Below, in pieces: positions 1 to 9,170 of a stretch of DNA of 47,220 bases. The position numbers were made by a program, and so were the translations under genes. Below the pieces are notes generated by a model, which saw only the letters and a program-made list of their open reading frames with translations, was not told the origin of the DNA and searched no databases. Origin of the DNA: Desulfovibrio sp. (GTDB lineage Bacteria > Desulfobacterota > Desulfovibrionia > Desulfovibrionales > Desulfovibrionaceae); NCBI GenBank assembly GCA_031291035.1, contig JAISLI010000027.1, positions 1 through 47,220 of the forward strand, given 5' to 3'. The first letter of the stretch is position 1, and each line of letters begins with the position of its first letter.

Positions 1-1
1 C

Positions 2-1819
2 CTGGTTTCCTGCTATCCCATCCATCCGGAGATTTTCGACCGGCTCTATGAGGATTGGGCCACGCTGGAGCGTTTTCAGCGCACACGCGGCGTGTTGCGC
101 CTGATGGCCGCGGTTATCCGTGAACTTTGGATGGGCAATGACGCCGGGCTCATGATTTTGCCCGGCTCGCTCCCTCTTGATGTCCCTTCTGTGCGCGACG
201 AACTGACCAAGCATCTTTCCGAAGGCTGGAACGCCCTTGTTGATAGTGAGGTGGACGGCAAACGCTCCGTCCCCTACCAAAAAGATCAGGCCGACCCACG
301 CTACGGCAAAAAACTGGCTGCCCGGCGGGTGGCCCGCACCATTATGTTGGGCAGCGCTCCCAGCGACCGGGCGCAGGCCGTGCGCGGCGTGGAAGCCTCG
401 CGCATCCGCTTGGGCGTGGTGCAACCTGGTGAGAGCATTGCCGATTTCAATGATGCGCTGAATACTTTGCAGACTTCCCTTACGTATCTTTACAGCAATC
501 TTTCCGGCGACCGTTTTTGGTACGACACACGGCATACCTTGCGCAAAACAGTGGAAAACCGCGCAACCCAGTTCAGCGCCCCGGAGGTGGAATACGAAAT
601 CGAAAAGAGGCTCCGCAAACTGCGCAAGGAAACGCCGTTTTCCGGTCTGCATGTTTGCCCGGCATCTTCCCTCGACGTTACGGATGAGCAAGCCATCCGC
701 CTGGTCATCATGCGGACAACGGACGAGTACAAGGCCTCTCCGCAAGGCAATAAAGCCATCACCGCCGCCGAAGACATTCTGAACAACCGGGGAACCGCCC
801 CCAGAATTTACCGAAACATGCTGGCCTTCATCGTGCCGGATATGAAAGAAATGGCTGCGCTCAAACAGGAAACACGGCGCTTTATCGCCTGGCGATCCAT
901 CAAGGAAGACCGCGAAGATCTCAACCTGGACGCGGCCCAAAACCGCGAAACCGAAAACAACCTGAAGCGCAGCAACGATACCGTGGATCTGCGTATCAAA
1001 GAGGCCTACTGCTGGTTGCTTGTTCCCTATATTGACCGTGATGCGGACATGAAAACCATTCAGTGGGATACCATCCGCATTAGCGGCGGCACGGAAAGTA
1101 TTGTGACAAAAGCCGCCAAAGAGATGGCCCGGAACGAAACGCTTATTTCCAAATGGGCTCCGGCTTTGTTGCTCATGGAGTTGGATAACCTCCTGTGGCG
1201 CGACAAGGAGAGCATCGCCATAAAAACGCTATGGGATTACCTCTGCACCTATTGCTACCTGCCACGCCTGGCGAATTACGAAGTGCTGGAAAACGCCATC
1301 CGCACAGGCATCAATTCCACGGAATATTTCGCCGTGGCCGCTGGTGTCAGCGATAGCCGCTTCCTGGATCTCAAGTTCAACCAGTTTGTGGGGATTATTG
1401 AGCGCTCCGCCTATTTGGTGAAGGTGGCAGCGGCACAAAAGCAAATTGCGGAAGAGCAGGCCGCGCGCCCTGCCTCTCAACCCCAGCCGGGGACCGACAG
1501 TGCCGTACAGGGTGATGGGCTGGTCTCGCCGCCGGTTTCCGGGGCTACCGATGCTCCCACAACTGGAGATTCCGCGCCCGCGCCCAGAAATACGCGCTTC
1601 TACATGTCAGCCGAATTGGACACCACCAGAATCAACCGCGATGTGGGACGTCTGATGGAAGAGGTCATCAGCCACCTTACCTCAGTGGTCGGGGCACAGG
1701 TGGAAGTATTGCTGGATGTCAATGTTCAGGCTTCCAACGGTCTGCCGCAGCAAACTGTGAGGACTGTTTCTGAAAACTGTCGCACTCTCAAGGTTAAAAA
1801 TTTTGAGTTTGAGGGGTAG
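2..1819 (+). CDS. DUF499-family ATPase, C-terminal part (5' end outside window)
   Basis: The reading frame is open from base 2 and ends at TAG 1819, so the start lies upstream of the window. The first visible residues (YPIHPEIFDRLYEDW, then TLERFQRTRGVLRLM) are a hallmark stretch of DUF499 proteins, which are large P-loop ATPases; the nucleotide-binding part is not in view. The end also fits the family: an Ala/Pro/Gln-rich linker (about residues 475-505 counted from base 92) precedes a C-terminal domain beginning RFYMSAELDTTRINRDVG and finishing KNFEFEG. DUF499 proteins are commonly encoded beside DUF1156 DNA methylases and helicases in putative phage-defence islands; that the same holds here is inference, because only the downstream side is visible and it carries a decayed gene. 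The exact system type cannot be named. Confidence 0.85.
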   Translation: MVSCYPIHPEIFDRLYEDWATLERFQRTRGVLRLMAAVIRELWMGNDAGLMILPGSLPLDVPSVRDELTKHLSEGWNALVDSEVDGKRSVPYQKDQADPRYGKKLAARRVARTIMLGSAPSDRAQAVRGVEASRIRLGVVQPGESIADFNDALNTLQTSLTYLYSNLSGDRFWYDTRHTLRKTVENRATQFSAPEVEYEIEKRLRKLRKETPFSGLHVCPASSLDVTDEQAIRLVIMRTTDEYKASPQGNKAITAAEDILNNRGTAPRIYRNMLAFIVPDMKEMAALKQETRRFIAWRSIKEDREDLNLDAAQNRETENNLKRSNDTVDLRIKEAYCWLLVPYIDRDADMKTIQWDTIRISGGTESIVTKAAKEMARNETLISKWAPALLLMELDNLLWRDKESIAIKTLWDYLCTYCYLPRLANYEVLENAIRTGINSTEYFAVAAGVSDSRFLDLKFNQFVGIIERSAYLVKVAAAQKQIAEEQAARPASQPQPGTDSAVQGDGLVSPPVSGATDAPTTGDSAPAPRNTRFYMSAELDTTRINRDVGRLMEEVISHLTSVVGAQVEVLLDVNVQASNGLPQQTVRTVSENCRTLKVKNFEFEG

Positions 1820-1833
1820 CAAACTGTGCGGAA

Positions 1834-2111
1834 GGCTCATCTCCAATTTTGCAAATCGCCGACCTCACCGCATGCGCATACGCGGAGATTGCCGGGGAGC
1901 TTCCTCCTGTTTTCCCTCAATCCGCCGTTCCTCTAGCTGAAATTTTCGGATATCACATCCAAAGTATCGGCAAACCGTTACCATTCTCTCGTCAGTCCGG
2001 CTTGACGGAACAACAGAAAGCGTTCTTTTTGACGACGCTGTGGATCGCAAGATGTTTGACGAGTATATCAAAGAAATTTCCGCGCCGCCGATACCGTTCG
2101 ATAATCGCTAG
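1834..2111 (+). pseudogene. Decayed 3' end of a gene with an LQIADL motif (possibly DUF3800-like)
   Basis: Directly after the DUF499 stop, a frame without its own start reads GSSPILQIADLTACAYAEIA. Around 1930-1990 protein-like sequence moves to another frame, which reads VRLDGTTESVLFDDAVDRKM and then FDEYIKEISAPPIPFDNR to a TAG at 2109-2111. The two pieces read as one C-terminus split by a frameshift. The P-x-LQIADL-xx-xAYA motif is typical of the C-terminal part of DUF3800 proteins, which occur in defence islands. The 5' part is missing, so this is a remnant. Family assignment is tentative because only the short motif supports it. Confidence 0.45.
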
Positions 2112-2130
2112 AACTTTTACAAAAATAACC

Positions 2131-2166
2131 ATTTTTTCGCCATATTGCGCCTATGCCTGGTGGATT
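2131..2166. repeat. Copy 1 of a ~35-bp dispersed repeat (other copy 34259-34294)
   Basis: The stretch beginning CGCCATATTGCGCCTATGCC and continuing TGGTGGATTTGGGGA matches 34259-34294 (CGCCATGTTACGCCTATACG then TGGTGGATTATGGAGA) at roughly 29 of 35 positions. Here it lies 45-80 bases upstream of the VUT transporter start. Function unknown; both copies sit in intergenic DNA, and the reverse strand of both can be read as NPPxIGxxWR, so an insertion-sequence end is possible. Confidence 0.5.
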
Positions 2167-2210
2167 TGGGGATTGCCCGCCGCTTGACCTGAAACCCCGC
2201 CAGGCGTATC

Positions 2211-2861
2211 ATGTCCGTCATGTTCTCCCTCGCGACGTACATTCTGCTGATTGTGAGCGTCAACTGGGCCTTCAGAATCATCCCTGTCATACCGTTGCCC
2301 AACGGGGAAGTATGGGCGCCGCTCTCCCTGATTGTGGGGTTCATTTTTGTCGTGCGGGATTTCGCCCAGCGCCGTGTGGGGCATCACATCCTCTGGGGCA
2401 TGCTGGCGGGCTGCGCCATCAGCTGGAAGCTGGCCAGCCCCGGAATCGCGCTGGCCAGCGCCGCCGCTTTCGCCCTCAGCGAACTGGCCGACTGGCTGAT
2501 CTTCACCCTGACCCGCAAGCCCCTTTCCGACCGCATTCTGCTCTCAAGCCTCATTGCCGTTCCGCTGGACAGCCTGACATTTTTGTGGCTCATCGGACTT
2601 GCCGCGCCGCTCTCCTTCCTCACCATGACGGCGAGCAAATTAGCGGGCGCGCTGCTTGTCTTCCTGCTGCTGCGCCGCAGGGAAGCCGGCGCAGCCCCCA
2701 CCGTCCCGCTGCCGGGCGGGAGCGCCCAGTCCGCGCGGCGGCCCTTTCATTCCCGCAGCCGCGCCGCCTCATCGGGATACAGGCTTTCAACATGCGCCGC
2801 GAAGGCCGCCATGCGCCGTTCGGCGACGGCTTTTCTTGCTTCGCGCGCAAGGCCCAGATAA
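2211..2861 (+). CDS. VUT-family membrane transporter, probable queuosine-precursor (preQ0/preQ1) importer
   Basis: A small integral membrane protein. Residues 1-165 contain several hydrophobic segments separated by short loops, with family-like stretches such as [28 protein letters not shown] and [10 protein letters not shown]. These match the VUT/YhhQ family, which imports queuosine precursors. The neighbour, converging from the other side, is tgt, which uses those precursors, so the context supports the role. The family is usually about 165-170 residues; this frame runs to 216 and its last 39 or so residues, rich in Arg, Ser and Ala, lie inside the 3' end of tgt on the opposite strand (2747-2861). 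That tail is probably read-through after loss of the original stop. Start: ATG 2211 with a weak ribosome site; ATG 2220 is an alternative. Confidence 0.75.
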   Translation: MSVMFSLATYILLIVSVNWAFRIIPVIPLPNGEVWAPLSLIVGFIFVVRDFAQRRVGHHILWGMLAGCAISWKLASPGIALASAAAFALSELADWLIFTLTRKPLSDRILLSSLIAVPLDSLTFLWLIGLAAPLSFLTMTASKLAGALLVFLLLRRREAGAAPTVPLPGGSAQSARRPFHSRSRAASSGYRLSTCAAKAAMRRSATAFLASRARPR

Positions 2862-3880
2862 TAGGTCAGATTGTGCAGGGAGTTGAGGCGAAAGGCCAGG
2901 AGTTCCCCGCTCACGAAAAGATGCCGCAAATACGCGCGGGAGAAGGTGCGGCAGGTATAGCAGCCGCAGGCCGGATCCAGGGGGCTTTCGTCTTCGGCAT
3001 ATTCCCGCCGCCTGATGTTCACCTTGCCCAGCGAAGTGTACAACGTGCCGTTGCGCGCGTTGCGCGTGGGCAACACGCAGTCGAACATGTCAATGCCCGC
3101 CTGTATGCCGAGCGCGATGTCCAGCGGCGTACCCACACCCATCAGGTAGCGCGGCCTGTTCTCCGGCAGCAGCGGGGCGATGTAGCGGAGCATCCCGTGC
3201 AGTTCCGCCTTGCTTTCCCCGACGGAAAGGCCGCCCACGGCAAAGCCGTCAAAATCAAGGGAACAGATTTCCCGCGCCGAGCGGCGGCGCAGATCCTTGA
3301 AAAAACCGCCCTGCACTATGCCGAAAAGCAGATTTTCCCCCGGCCCGCCGGGAAAAGCGGCTCTGGCCCGCTCCGCCCAGCGCGTGGTGAGGGCGAGAGA
3401 TTGTTCGGTATAGGCGCGGTCCACGCCGTAAGGGACGCATTCATCCAGCACCATCATGATGTCGGAACGGAGATTGCGCTGTATGGACACCACTTTCTCC
3501 GGCGTGAACAGATGGCGGGAACCGTCGAGATGCGAGCGGAACTCCACCCCCTCTTCCCGGATTTTGCGCAACGAATTGAGGCTGAAAATCTGAAATCCCC
3601 CGCTGTCCGTCAATATGGCGCCAGGCCAGGCGGCAAAACGGTGCAGGCCGCCCCGTCGCGCCACAAGCGCATCGCCCGGCCGCAGGTAGAGATGGTAGGT
3701 GTTGCCGAGGATAACAGGCGCGCCGATGGCGGCCAGATCGTCCGGGGCAAGGGCTTTGACGGCGCCCGCCGTCCCCACGGGCATGAACACGGGCGTTGCA
3801 ATCACGCCGTGGGCTGTGCGCAGCAAACCGGCACGGGCCGCGCCGTCACGGTGTTCAAGGGTAAAAACTGGAGAAAACAT
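2747..3880 (-). CDS. tgt: tRNA-guanine transglycosylase (queuine tRNA-ribosyltransferase)
   Basis: Exchanges guanine 34 of GUN-anticodon tRNAs for preQ1 in queuosine synthesis. The 377-residue product has the family length and shows [22 protein letters not shown], the nucleophile-containing [17 protein letters not shown], and a C-terminal zinc site CGCYTC...H. The start is taken at ATG 3880 ([13 protein letters not shown]) because homologous sequence begins there; upstream in-frame codons to 3982 would run into the divergent alr promoter region. It converges on the VUT transporter with a 115-bp overlap and diverges from alr across a 107-bp gap. In that gap the minus strand carries TTGTTG and TATAAA 18 bases apart, a possible promoter. 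Confidence 0.95.
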   Translation of the reverse strand: MFSPVFTLEHRDGAARAGLLRTAHGVIATPVFMPVGTAGAVKALAPDDLAAIGAPVILGNTYHLYLRPGDALVARRGGLHRFAAWPGAILTDSGGFQIFSLNSLRKIREEGVEFRSHLDGSRHLFTPEKVVSIQRNLRSDIMMVLDECVPYGVDRAYTEQSLALTTRWAERARAAFPGGPGENLLFGIVQGGFFKDLRRRSAREICSLDFDGFAVGGLSVGESKAELHGMLRYIAPLLPENRPRYLMGVGTPLDIALGIQAGIDMFDCVLPTRNARNGTLYTSLGKVNIRRREYAEDESPLDPACGCYTCRTFSRAYLRHLFVSGELLAFRLNSLHNLTYYLGLAREARKAVAERRMAAFAAHVESLYPDEAARLRE

Positions 3881-3987
3881 TATCCGCTCCCGGCAATACC
3901 GCATGACAAGCCGGATGAATTTATTTATATCTTTCCGTGCCGCCGCGCAACAAGAACGAAAGAGCGAGGACCATACGGACATCCATC

Positions 3988-5121
3988 ATGAACGAAACCG
4001 CTTTCGCGCCGTCCCGGTGCATCATTGACCTCGCCGCCCTGCAACGCAATTTTGTCCGTTTGGGAGATCCCGCCTCCCTCATGCCCGTCATCAAAAACGA
4101 CGCCTACGGCCACGGCCTTTTACCGGTGGCGCGCGCCCTTGCCAAAGCCGGCGCGCGGCGTTTCGCCGTGGGCACGCCCGGCGAGGGCGCTGTTCTGCGC
4201 CAAGCCGGACTCCGGCAGGAAATCGTGCCGCTTCTGGGCGGCATGACCCCGGAAGATTGGCGGGCCGCAACGGCCCACTCTCTGCTGCCCCTTCTGGCGG
4301 ACGGCGAAGACCTGAAAAAAGCGCTGGCCTGCGCCCGGCACGACAGCAGCTTGCGCCTGGGGATCAAATGTGAGACGGGCATGAACCGCCTCGGCTTCCG
4401 CCGGGAGGACATCCCCGACCTGGTGGACTATCTGCGCGCCCATCCCTGCCTTGAGCCGATACTGGCGCTTTCGCATCTGGCCTGTGCCGACATGCCGGAG
4501 GAGAACGCCTGTTCTCAAAGCCAGATACGCGCGTTCACAGCCATCTGTGAGAGCCTGCGCTCCTCCTGGCCGTCAATGGAGCGGTCTCTCGCCAATTCCG
4601 CGGGCCTGCTGGGCCTGCCCGAAAGCCGCTTCGACGTGAGCCGGCCCGGCATTGCCCTGTACGGCGGCAATCCCTTTGCCGGGGGCGGGTCGGAGAATTC
4701 GGGAGCCGGACTGGAATGGTGCATGAGCGTCAGCGCGCCGGTTATAGGCGTGCGCCGTTTACAGGCCGGCCAAAGCGTTTCTTACGGGCGCGCGTTCACC
4801 GCGCCGGCCGGCATGACCCTGGCCGTCATCGCGGCGGGGTACGCCACCGGCGTTGCCCGCGCCCTTTCCGGCGGGATGGAGGTTCTCCTTCACGGCCGCC
4901 GCGTTCCACAGGTGGGGCGCGTGTGCATGGGCATGCTTATGGCGGATGTGACCGCCCTGCCCCGGACGCGCCCTTCAGACACCGCCTGGCTGCTCGGCGG
5001 CCCCGCCGAACCGGGCGTCGCGCCCGTCAGCGCCCAGGAAACGGCGGACAGGCTGGGAACGATCCCTTATGAAATACTCTGCCGTATGGGCGCATTGAAC
5101 ACACGGACATACACGTCGTAA
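3988..5121 (+). CDS. alr: Alanine racemase
   Basis: Pyridoxal-phosphate enzyme making D-alanine for peptidoglycan. The 377-residue product begins MNETAFAPSRCIIDLAAL at ATG 3988. The PLP lysine is K36 in VIKNDAYGHG; the family more often has VKANAYGHG. The C-terminal-domain tyrosine that completes the two-base mechanism is in SVSYGRAF, followed by AGYATGVARAL, and VGRVCMGMLMADVT is a typical late motif. Divergent from tgt. The stop codon TAA (5119-5121) lies inside a dispersed repeat that also covers the stop codon of the converging kinase gene. Confidence 0.95.
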   Translation: MNETAFAPSRCIIDLAALQRNFVRLGDPASLMPVIKNDAYGHGLLPVARALAKAGARRFAVGTPGEGAVLRQAGLRQEIVPLLGGMTPEDWRAATAHSLLPLLADGEDLKKALACARHDSSLRLGIKCETGMNRLGFRREDIPDLVDYLRAHPCLEPILALSHLACADMPEENACSQSQIRAFTAICESLRSSWPSMERSLANSAGLLGLPESRFDVSRPGIALYGGNPFAGGGSENSGAGLEWCMSVSAPVIGVRRLQAGQSVSYGRAFTAPAGMTLAVIAAGYATGVARALSGGMEVLLHGRRVPQVGRVCMGMLMADVTALPRTRPSDTAWLLGGPAEPGVAPVSAQETADRLGTIPYEILCRMGALNTRTYTS

Positions 5122-5148
5122 GCGAACTGTTTCAAGCGTTACTTACTA
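5118..5148. repeat. Dispersed 31-bp repeat, family 2, copy 1
   Basis: GTAAGCGAACTGTTTCAAGC followed by GTTACTTACTA. Nearly the same sequence occurs at 16589-16619 and 19971-20001. This copy bridges the convergent pair alr and histidine kinase: it contains the alr TAA (5119-5121) and, on the minus strand, the kinase TGA (5132-5134) and its last codons. It lacks the GC-rich hairpin that precedes the core in the other two copies. Confidence 0.8.
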
Positions 5149-6637
5149 CAGACGGCTCTGCGGACGGGAGCGAAACCCGCACCAGGGCACCGCCCTGTTC
5201 TCCGTTGAGCAGTTCAATCCGTCCGCCGTGGCTGACGATGATGGACTGCACAATGGGCAACCCCAAGCCGGTTCCCGCGTCCTTTGTGGTGAAAAAAGGA
5301 TCAAGCAGATGCGGCAGGGTCCGCGGGTCAAAGCCCGGCCCGGAATCCCGGAATTCCAGGTGGACGCCGCCCCGCCCGTCCGGCCGCCCTGAAATGCGCA
5401 GCGTCCCTGGCCCGTCCATGGACTGCTGGCCGTTGACGAGGATATTGTAAAAGGCCCTGTACAGCAGTTCTCTGTCGCCGCGCACAAAGAGTTCAGGAAC
5501 CGTGTCGCGTTCGACGCTCACGCCGTGCCGTGCCATTTCGCCCTCCAGAAAAGCCAGCAGCTGATCCAGCACCAGGTTCACGTCCGCCAGTTCCTGTTTG
5601 GGACGCCGTGGGCGCGCGTAGTCCAAAAAATCGTTGAGAGTGCGGGAAAGGCGCAGGGATTCATCGTAAATGGCTCCCAAAATGCGTTGCGTGCCCGCGT
5701 CCGCCTTGTCCGTGCGATTGTGCAGCAACTCGGCGCTGGAACGTATGATGCCGAGAGGATTGCGGATTTCATGGGCGATGCTGGCCACAACCCGGCCCAT
5801 GCCCGCCAGATGCTCGTTGCTGTGCAATTCCTTTTCCAGCATGCGATTTTTTTCCATGCGCAGGGCCAGCACTTTTTCGGTTCTGTGTATGAGCAGCAGC
5901 ATGAGCGTAAACAGGACAACGGAGGAGATCAGGCACATTGCCACGATAATCCACTGAAACGCCACAACTTCCTCGTAATCGTCGGTGATGTCCTGGGTCA
6001 GTTCCAGCACTCCCATGACAGAAGTCGGACGGCCGTCCAGTTCACCGCGCAAAGGGTAAAGAACGCGCAGCATAAAAGAACCTTCGCTCAGAGGCAGGCG
6101 GCACAGCGCCTGCCATGCCGGAATGCCCGCGATAGTTTCGGGTTTCGGCGTGTCGCCTTCCAGCACTGCGTCAAGATTTTCCGGGGCCAGGCCCACCTTG
6201 CCCAGCTCTTCCCGTTCGGTGGAATAGGCCACGCGGTGGGAAAAATCATAAATGCGCAGCCGCTTGACCGGCAACCCCTGAATGACGGACTGCACCACCG
6301 TGTCCAGCCGCTCGTACTGCTCGTTGTCGCGCAGGGCGATGTGCCCGCGCGCGAAAAACGTGGGCAGAAAAAAACGGCGGAATATCTGGTAGTTCAGGTT
6401 CACCGCCAGCGAGCGCGCAAAATTCTCCTGCCTCGTCAGGAGCGTCTCCCGCGCTGAATTCGAGATGAAGAAAGACAGGCTCAGCGTTGTCGTCAAAATG
6501 AGCAACAGGGAAAGCCAGGACAGGGTGCGGGCATAGCTGAGGGCCAAATCCTTGCCGTCACTGGGCGCGTCATGGTCTTCCCCCGTCCGGATCCGCTCCG
6601 GATCCGGCATCCCCTCCTTCACTGCCTCGGCGGACAC
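5132..6637 (-). CDS. Membrane sensor histidine kinase (NtrB/ZraS-like)
   Basis: A 501-residue transmembrane kinase: TM1 about residues 38-60, a periplasmic sensing domain of about 165 residues, TM2 in VVAFQWIIVAMCLISSVVLF, then an H-box with phospho-acceptor His289 (ASIAHEIRNPLG) and an ATPase domain with an N-box-like NILVNGQQS, DSGPGFD and FFTTKDAGTGLGL. The signal sensed is not evident and no response regulator gene is adjacent, so it is an orphan here. Start: GTG 6637, three bases after the pgi stop, suggests coupling; ATG 6610 is preceded by AAGGAGG at short spacing and may be the real start. The last codons and stop come from a dispersed repeat. Confidence 0.9.
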   Translation of the reverse strand: MSAEAVKEGMPDPERIRTGEDHDAPSDGKDLALSYARTLSWLSLLLILTTTLSLSFFISNSARETLLTRQENFARSLAVNLNYQIFRRFFLPTFFARGHIALRDNEQYERLDTVVQSVIQGLPVKRLRIYDFSHRVAYSTEREELGKVGLAPENLDAVLEGDTPKPETIAGIPAWQALCRLPLSEGSFMLRVLYPLRGELDGRPTSVMGVLELTQDITDDYEEVVAFQWIIVAMCLISSVVLFTLMLLLIHRTEKVLALRMEKNRMLEKELHSNEHLAGMGRVVASIAHEIRNPLGIIRSSAELLHNRTDKADAGTQRILGAIYDESLRLSRTLNDFLDYARPRRPKQELADVNLVLDQLLAFLEGEMARHGVSVERDTVPELFVRGDRELLYRAFYNILVNGQQSMDGPGTLRISGRPDGRGGVHLEFRDSGPGFDPRTLPHLLDPFFTTKDAGTGLGLPIVQSIIVSHGGRIELLNGEQGGALVRVSLPSAEPSVVSNA

Positions 6638-6640
6638 GGG

Positions 6641-7981
6641 CTAAAACATCTGCTCCCGGCGCGGTTCCGCCAGAAAGGCGGCCAGGCCGGCCTCTTCCTC
6701 CGGATAGCTCTTCGCGCCAAGACGGGCGTTGGCAAGGCGTTTGCCCAGTTCCACCGCCGGCTGATCCAGGGGGTTGATGTCCATAAGCCAGCCGGTAAAC
6801 ACCGTGGCGGCTTCCAGCAGCATCATGAGCGCGCCGGCGTCCCTTGGCCCGTCATCCTCCATGTCCAGATGGACAAGGGGCACGCCGCTGGCCGCAAGGG
6901 CCATGCGCGTGCCCAGCGCTTCCGCCTCAAGCAGGTCGCTGAAGGGCTTGCCCGCAAGCCAGGACCATTGCTCCGGGAGGTTTTCCCCAAAGCCGCGGCA
7001 CCGCGGCCGGGAGCGGCTTGTCAGGAAAAGGCAGCCCTTGTCGCGCCGGCCGTCCAGAAACATCTGGTTGACCGAGTGCTGATCCGTCACGCCCACAGCC
7101 GGCACGGGCATGATGCCCTTGCCGCCTTTGCCGAGGCTTTCCGCCCAGAGCTGGGCAAACCAGAGGCCATAGGCGGCCCAGGAAGGGATGTAACAGAAAA
7201 AGATCAGTTGCGAGTAGTGGTGTTCTTCCAGGGCCTTTGCCCAGCAGGCAAGGGCAAAGGAAGGATGAAGGCCGAGGGATGCCGGGTTCCGCGCCAGGGG
7301 GAGCGCAACGTCGCGGGCCCCGTCCAGCAGGGCCTCCCAGTCAATCCCCAGAAAAGCGGCCGGCAGAAGCCCCACGGCGGAGAGGGCGGAATAGCGCCCG
7401 CCCAGAAAATTCGGCACTTCCAGGGAGAGGAGGCCGTGGCGCAGGGACTCCTCACGCAGATAGCCCTTTGTCCTGTCGGTGACGACAACCATGTGTTCCC
7501 GCCAGCGCTCGCCCCTTGCGGCCAGCAGCCACTCTTTGGCGAGAAAATACTGGGCCAGCGTTTCAATGGTTCCGCCGGATTTGCTGACGCACACGACCAC
7601 CGTGTCGGCGGGCCGGAGCTTGCCCAGCAGGGCTTCAAAACTTCCGGGGCAGACATTGTCGGCAATCCACAGCCACGGCCCCGCGTGGTCCGGCTCATCC
7701 TGCCCCGGCGCAAAGGCCCGCTGGAAAGCCCGCGCGCCCAAGGCGGAACCGCCTATGCCCAGCAGAAGCATGTGCCTGAACGGTTTTATGCGGGGCAGCA
7801 GCGGGAGCATATCCTCCCGGAGCTTTTCCCGGTAGGGCATGTCCAGGAAGGGCAGCTTTCCGGCGGCAAGTTCCCGCGCCAGCCTCTCCGAGATTTCCTT
7901 CCGGCGGGAGAAAAAAGGTTCCCCGGCGTTTTTGGGCAGACGATGCGCGTAGGCCCTCGACCATTCTATGCAATGTGACAT
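6641..7981 (-). CDS. pgi: Glucose-6-phosphate isomerase
   Basis: Interconverts glucose-6-phosphate and fructose-6-phosphate. The 446-residue length fits the short bacterial form. Visible signatures: LLLGIGGSALGARAFQ near residue 72, VCVSKSGGTIET (sugar-phosphate binding), NFLGGRYSALSAVG, and the late LMDINPLDQPAVELGK segment with the substrate-binding region. A good ribosome site (GGGAGG) precedes ATG 7981. It lies 30 bp downstream of an unassigned membrane-protein gene and 3 bp upstream of the kinase, all leftward, suggesting one transcription unit. Confidence 0.95.
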   Translation of the reverse strand: MSHCIEWSRAYAHRLPKNAGEPFFSRRKEISERLARELAAGKLPFLDMPYREKLREDMLPLLPRIKPFRHMLLLGIGGSALGARAFQRAFAPGQDEPDHAGPWLWIADNVCPGSFEALLGKLRPADTVVVCVSKSGGTIETLAQYFLAKEWLLAARGERWREHMVVVTDRTKGYLREESLRHGLLSLEVPNFLGGRYSALSAVGLLPAAFLGIDWEALLDGARDVALPLARNPASLGLHPSFALACWAKALEEHHYSQLIFFCYIPSWAAYGLWFAQLWAESLGKGGKGIMPVPAVGVTDQHSVNQMFLDGRRDKGCLFLTSRSRPRCRGFGENLPEQWSWLAGKPFSDLLEAEALGTRMALAASGVPLVHLDMEDDGPRDAGALMMLLEAATVFTGWLMDINPLDQPAVELGKRLANARLGAKSYPEEEAGLAAFLAEPRREQMF

Positions 7982-8011
7982 GGAACCCCTCCCGTTTCGT
8001 TTTTCACAAAA

Positions 8012-8842
8012 TTATTTTGCCCGCCGACGCAATTCCACCAGGCAACCCGCGCTGACCGGAGCGTCCTTCGGCATGCTGAACTCCAGTATGCCCTTGTCCG
8101 CCTTTTGCGCCACGGCCTGTCCAATTTCCTCCCCTTCCGGGGAGAAAATTCGGCAGGAAACGCCCTCCCACCGGCTTTTCCGGTCATTGGCCAGACAGAA
8201 AACGCGGCGTTCGTTTTCGGTAATGTCGGTCCGGAACACTTCGGAACAGCCGAATCCCGACAAGTTTTTGAGATACCGCCTGCCCCAGAAAAATGTAAAT
8301 GCGCCGAACAGCAGGCCGGCGACGCCGCAGGCAATGCCGGGCATCGCGGGGGTGACGCCCGTGAGGCGCCGCAGGACGGACGGATCTTCCGCCCGTTTGA
8401 CGGATTCGCTTTCCCAGACATGGACAAGGAATTTCTGCGCGCTTTTGGCGGGAGCGCCCCGGAAGCGTATGAGCAGTTCCCGGCGTCCCGGTTCCGCCCC
8501 CGCGTCGGCCCGCACGGCGCCGCGCCACATGGCGCTGCCAAACCAGTAGCTGGCGAAAAACCCCTCAAGGATAAAGCGCACATCTTCGCCGGGGGGCGTG
8601 ATCCGCGCGGAAAAGTCGCTGTTGAGGGGATTTTTCAGGGGGGATGGACCTGAAACCATGAGTGTCTGGCCGGGCAGAAGTTCCAGAACCTCAGACCCCA
8701 CGCGCACCGAGGAATACAGGCCGTCAATCAGGCAGAAGACCGCCGCCGCGACAAAGACCGCGCTCACGCGCCCGCAAAAACGCATGCGCCGGCGAGGAAG
8801 AAAACAGGACGCCCGGAGGCGACTATCGGCTGAAGCGGCCAT
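8012..8842 (-). CDS. Membrane protein of unknown function, two predicted TM segments
   Basis: Not recognised. The 276-residue product has a basic N-terminus, a hydrophobic segment at about residues 23-43 ([18 protein letters not shown]), an extracytoplasmic domain of about 120 residues, a second hydrophobic segment at about 165-188 ([17 protein letters not shown]), and a roughly 85-residue C-terminal domain predicted in the cytoplasm. The C-terminal part contains [20 protein letters not shown]. It probably starts the leftward unit with pgi and the kinase. The ribosome site before ATG 8842 is weak. Confidence 0.7.
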   Translation of the reverse strand: MAASADSRLRASCFLPRRRMRFCGRVSAVFVAAAVFCLIDGLYSSVRVGSEVLELLPGQTLMVSGPSPLKNPLNSDFSARITPPGEDVRFILEGFFASYWFGSAMWRGAVRADAGAEPGRRELLIRFRGAPAKSAQKFLVHVWESESVKRAEDPSVLRRLTGVTPAMPGIACGVAGLLFGAFTFFWGRRYLKNLSGFGCSEVFRTDITENERRVFCLANDRKSRWEGVSCRIFSPEGEEIGQAVAQKADKGILEFSMPKDAPVSAGCLVELRRRAK

Positions 8843-8907
8843 GCCCCAGTGTACACGGCGCGGACCCGTGGCACAAGCTCCTTTTCTTTTCCGAACGGCT
8901 TTTGGTT

Positions 8908-9040
8908 AGAGCAATTTCGCTTTGAGATTGTCGCTTGCGGCGGAGTGAATCCGCCTTGCGACAATTTCGCGGCAAGGATTTGTGGGAAAATCCTTGGAGA
9001 GCAGTCCAACTTTTTTAAAGTTGAGCAGCTCTCCAAGGCG
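8908..9040. repeat. Cluster of three hairpins related to the MITE-like repeat family
   Basis: Begins with a family-1 terminal end (AGAGCAATTTCGCTTTGA) preceded by TTA. Inside are ATTGTCGC...GCGACAAT flanking GGCGGA/TCCGCC, then AAGGATTT/AAATCCTT, and then GGAGAGC...GCTCTCC around AACTTT/AAAGTT. The last arm is like the solo hairpins at 25918 and 29811. The whole cluster ends about 100 bases before the argG promoter, so it is not in the argG leader transcript. Confidence 0.6.
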
Positions 9041-9142
9041 CAGGCCATGCGTCTCCTTCGTGATCTTGTTGTTCACCACTGCCTGCGCATATTTCCGTTC
9101 AGGGGATCGCGGCCGCAAAAAATATGCGCGGCCTGCGCCGCC

Positions 9143-9170
9143 TTGACATGCCGCCGGTTTTTGCTATCAA
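9143..9170 (+). promoter_or_regulatory. Sigma70-type promoter for argG
   Basis: TTGACA (9143-9148), 16-base spacer, TATCAA (9165-9170). The predicted transcript start near 9177 leaves about a 30-base leader before ATG 9209. Confidence 0.6.

Noticed and set aside
2153..3991. 612-residue plus-strand frame opposite tgt
   Set aside because: Antisense frame in GC-rich DNA; tgt on the other strand has all family motifs.
8908..9040. Hairpin cluster as an argG attenuator or riboswitch
   Set aside because: The argG promoter (9143-9170) lies downstream of it, so the hairpins would not be in the transcript. Related hairpins occur elsewhere as repeats.
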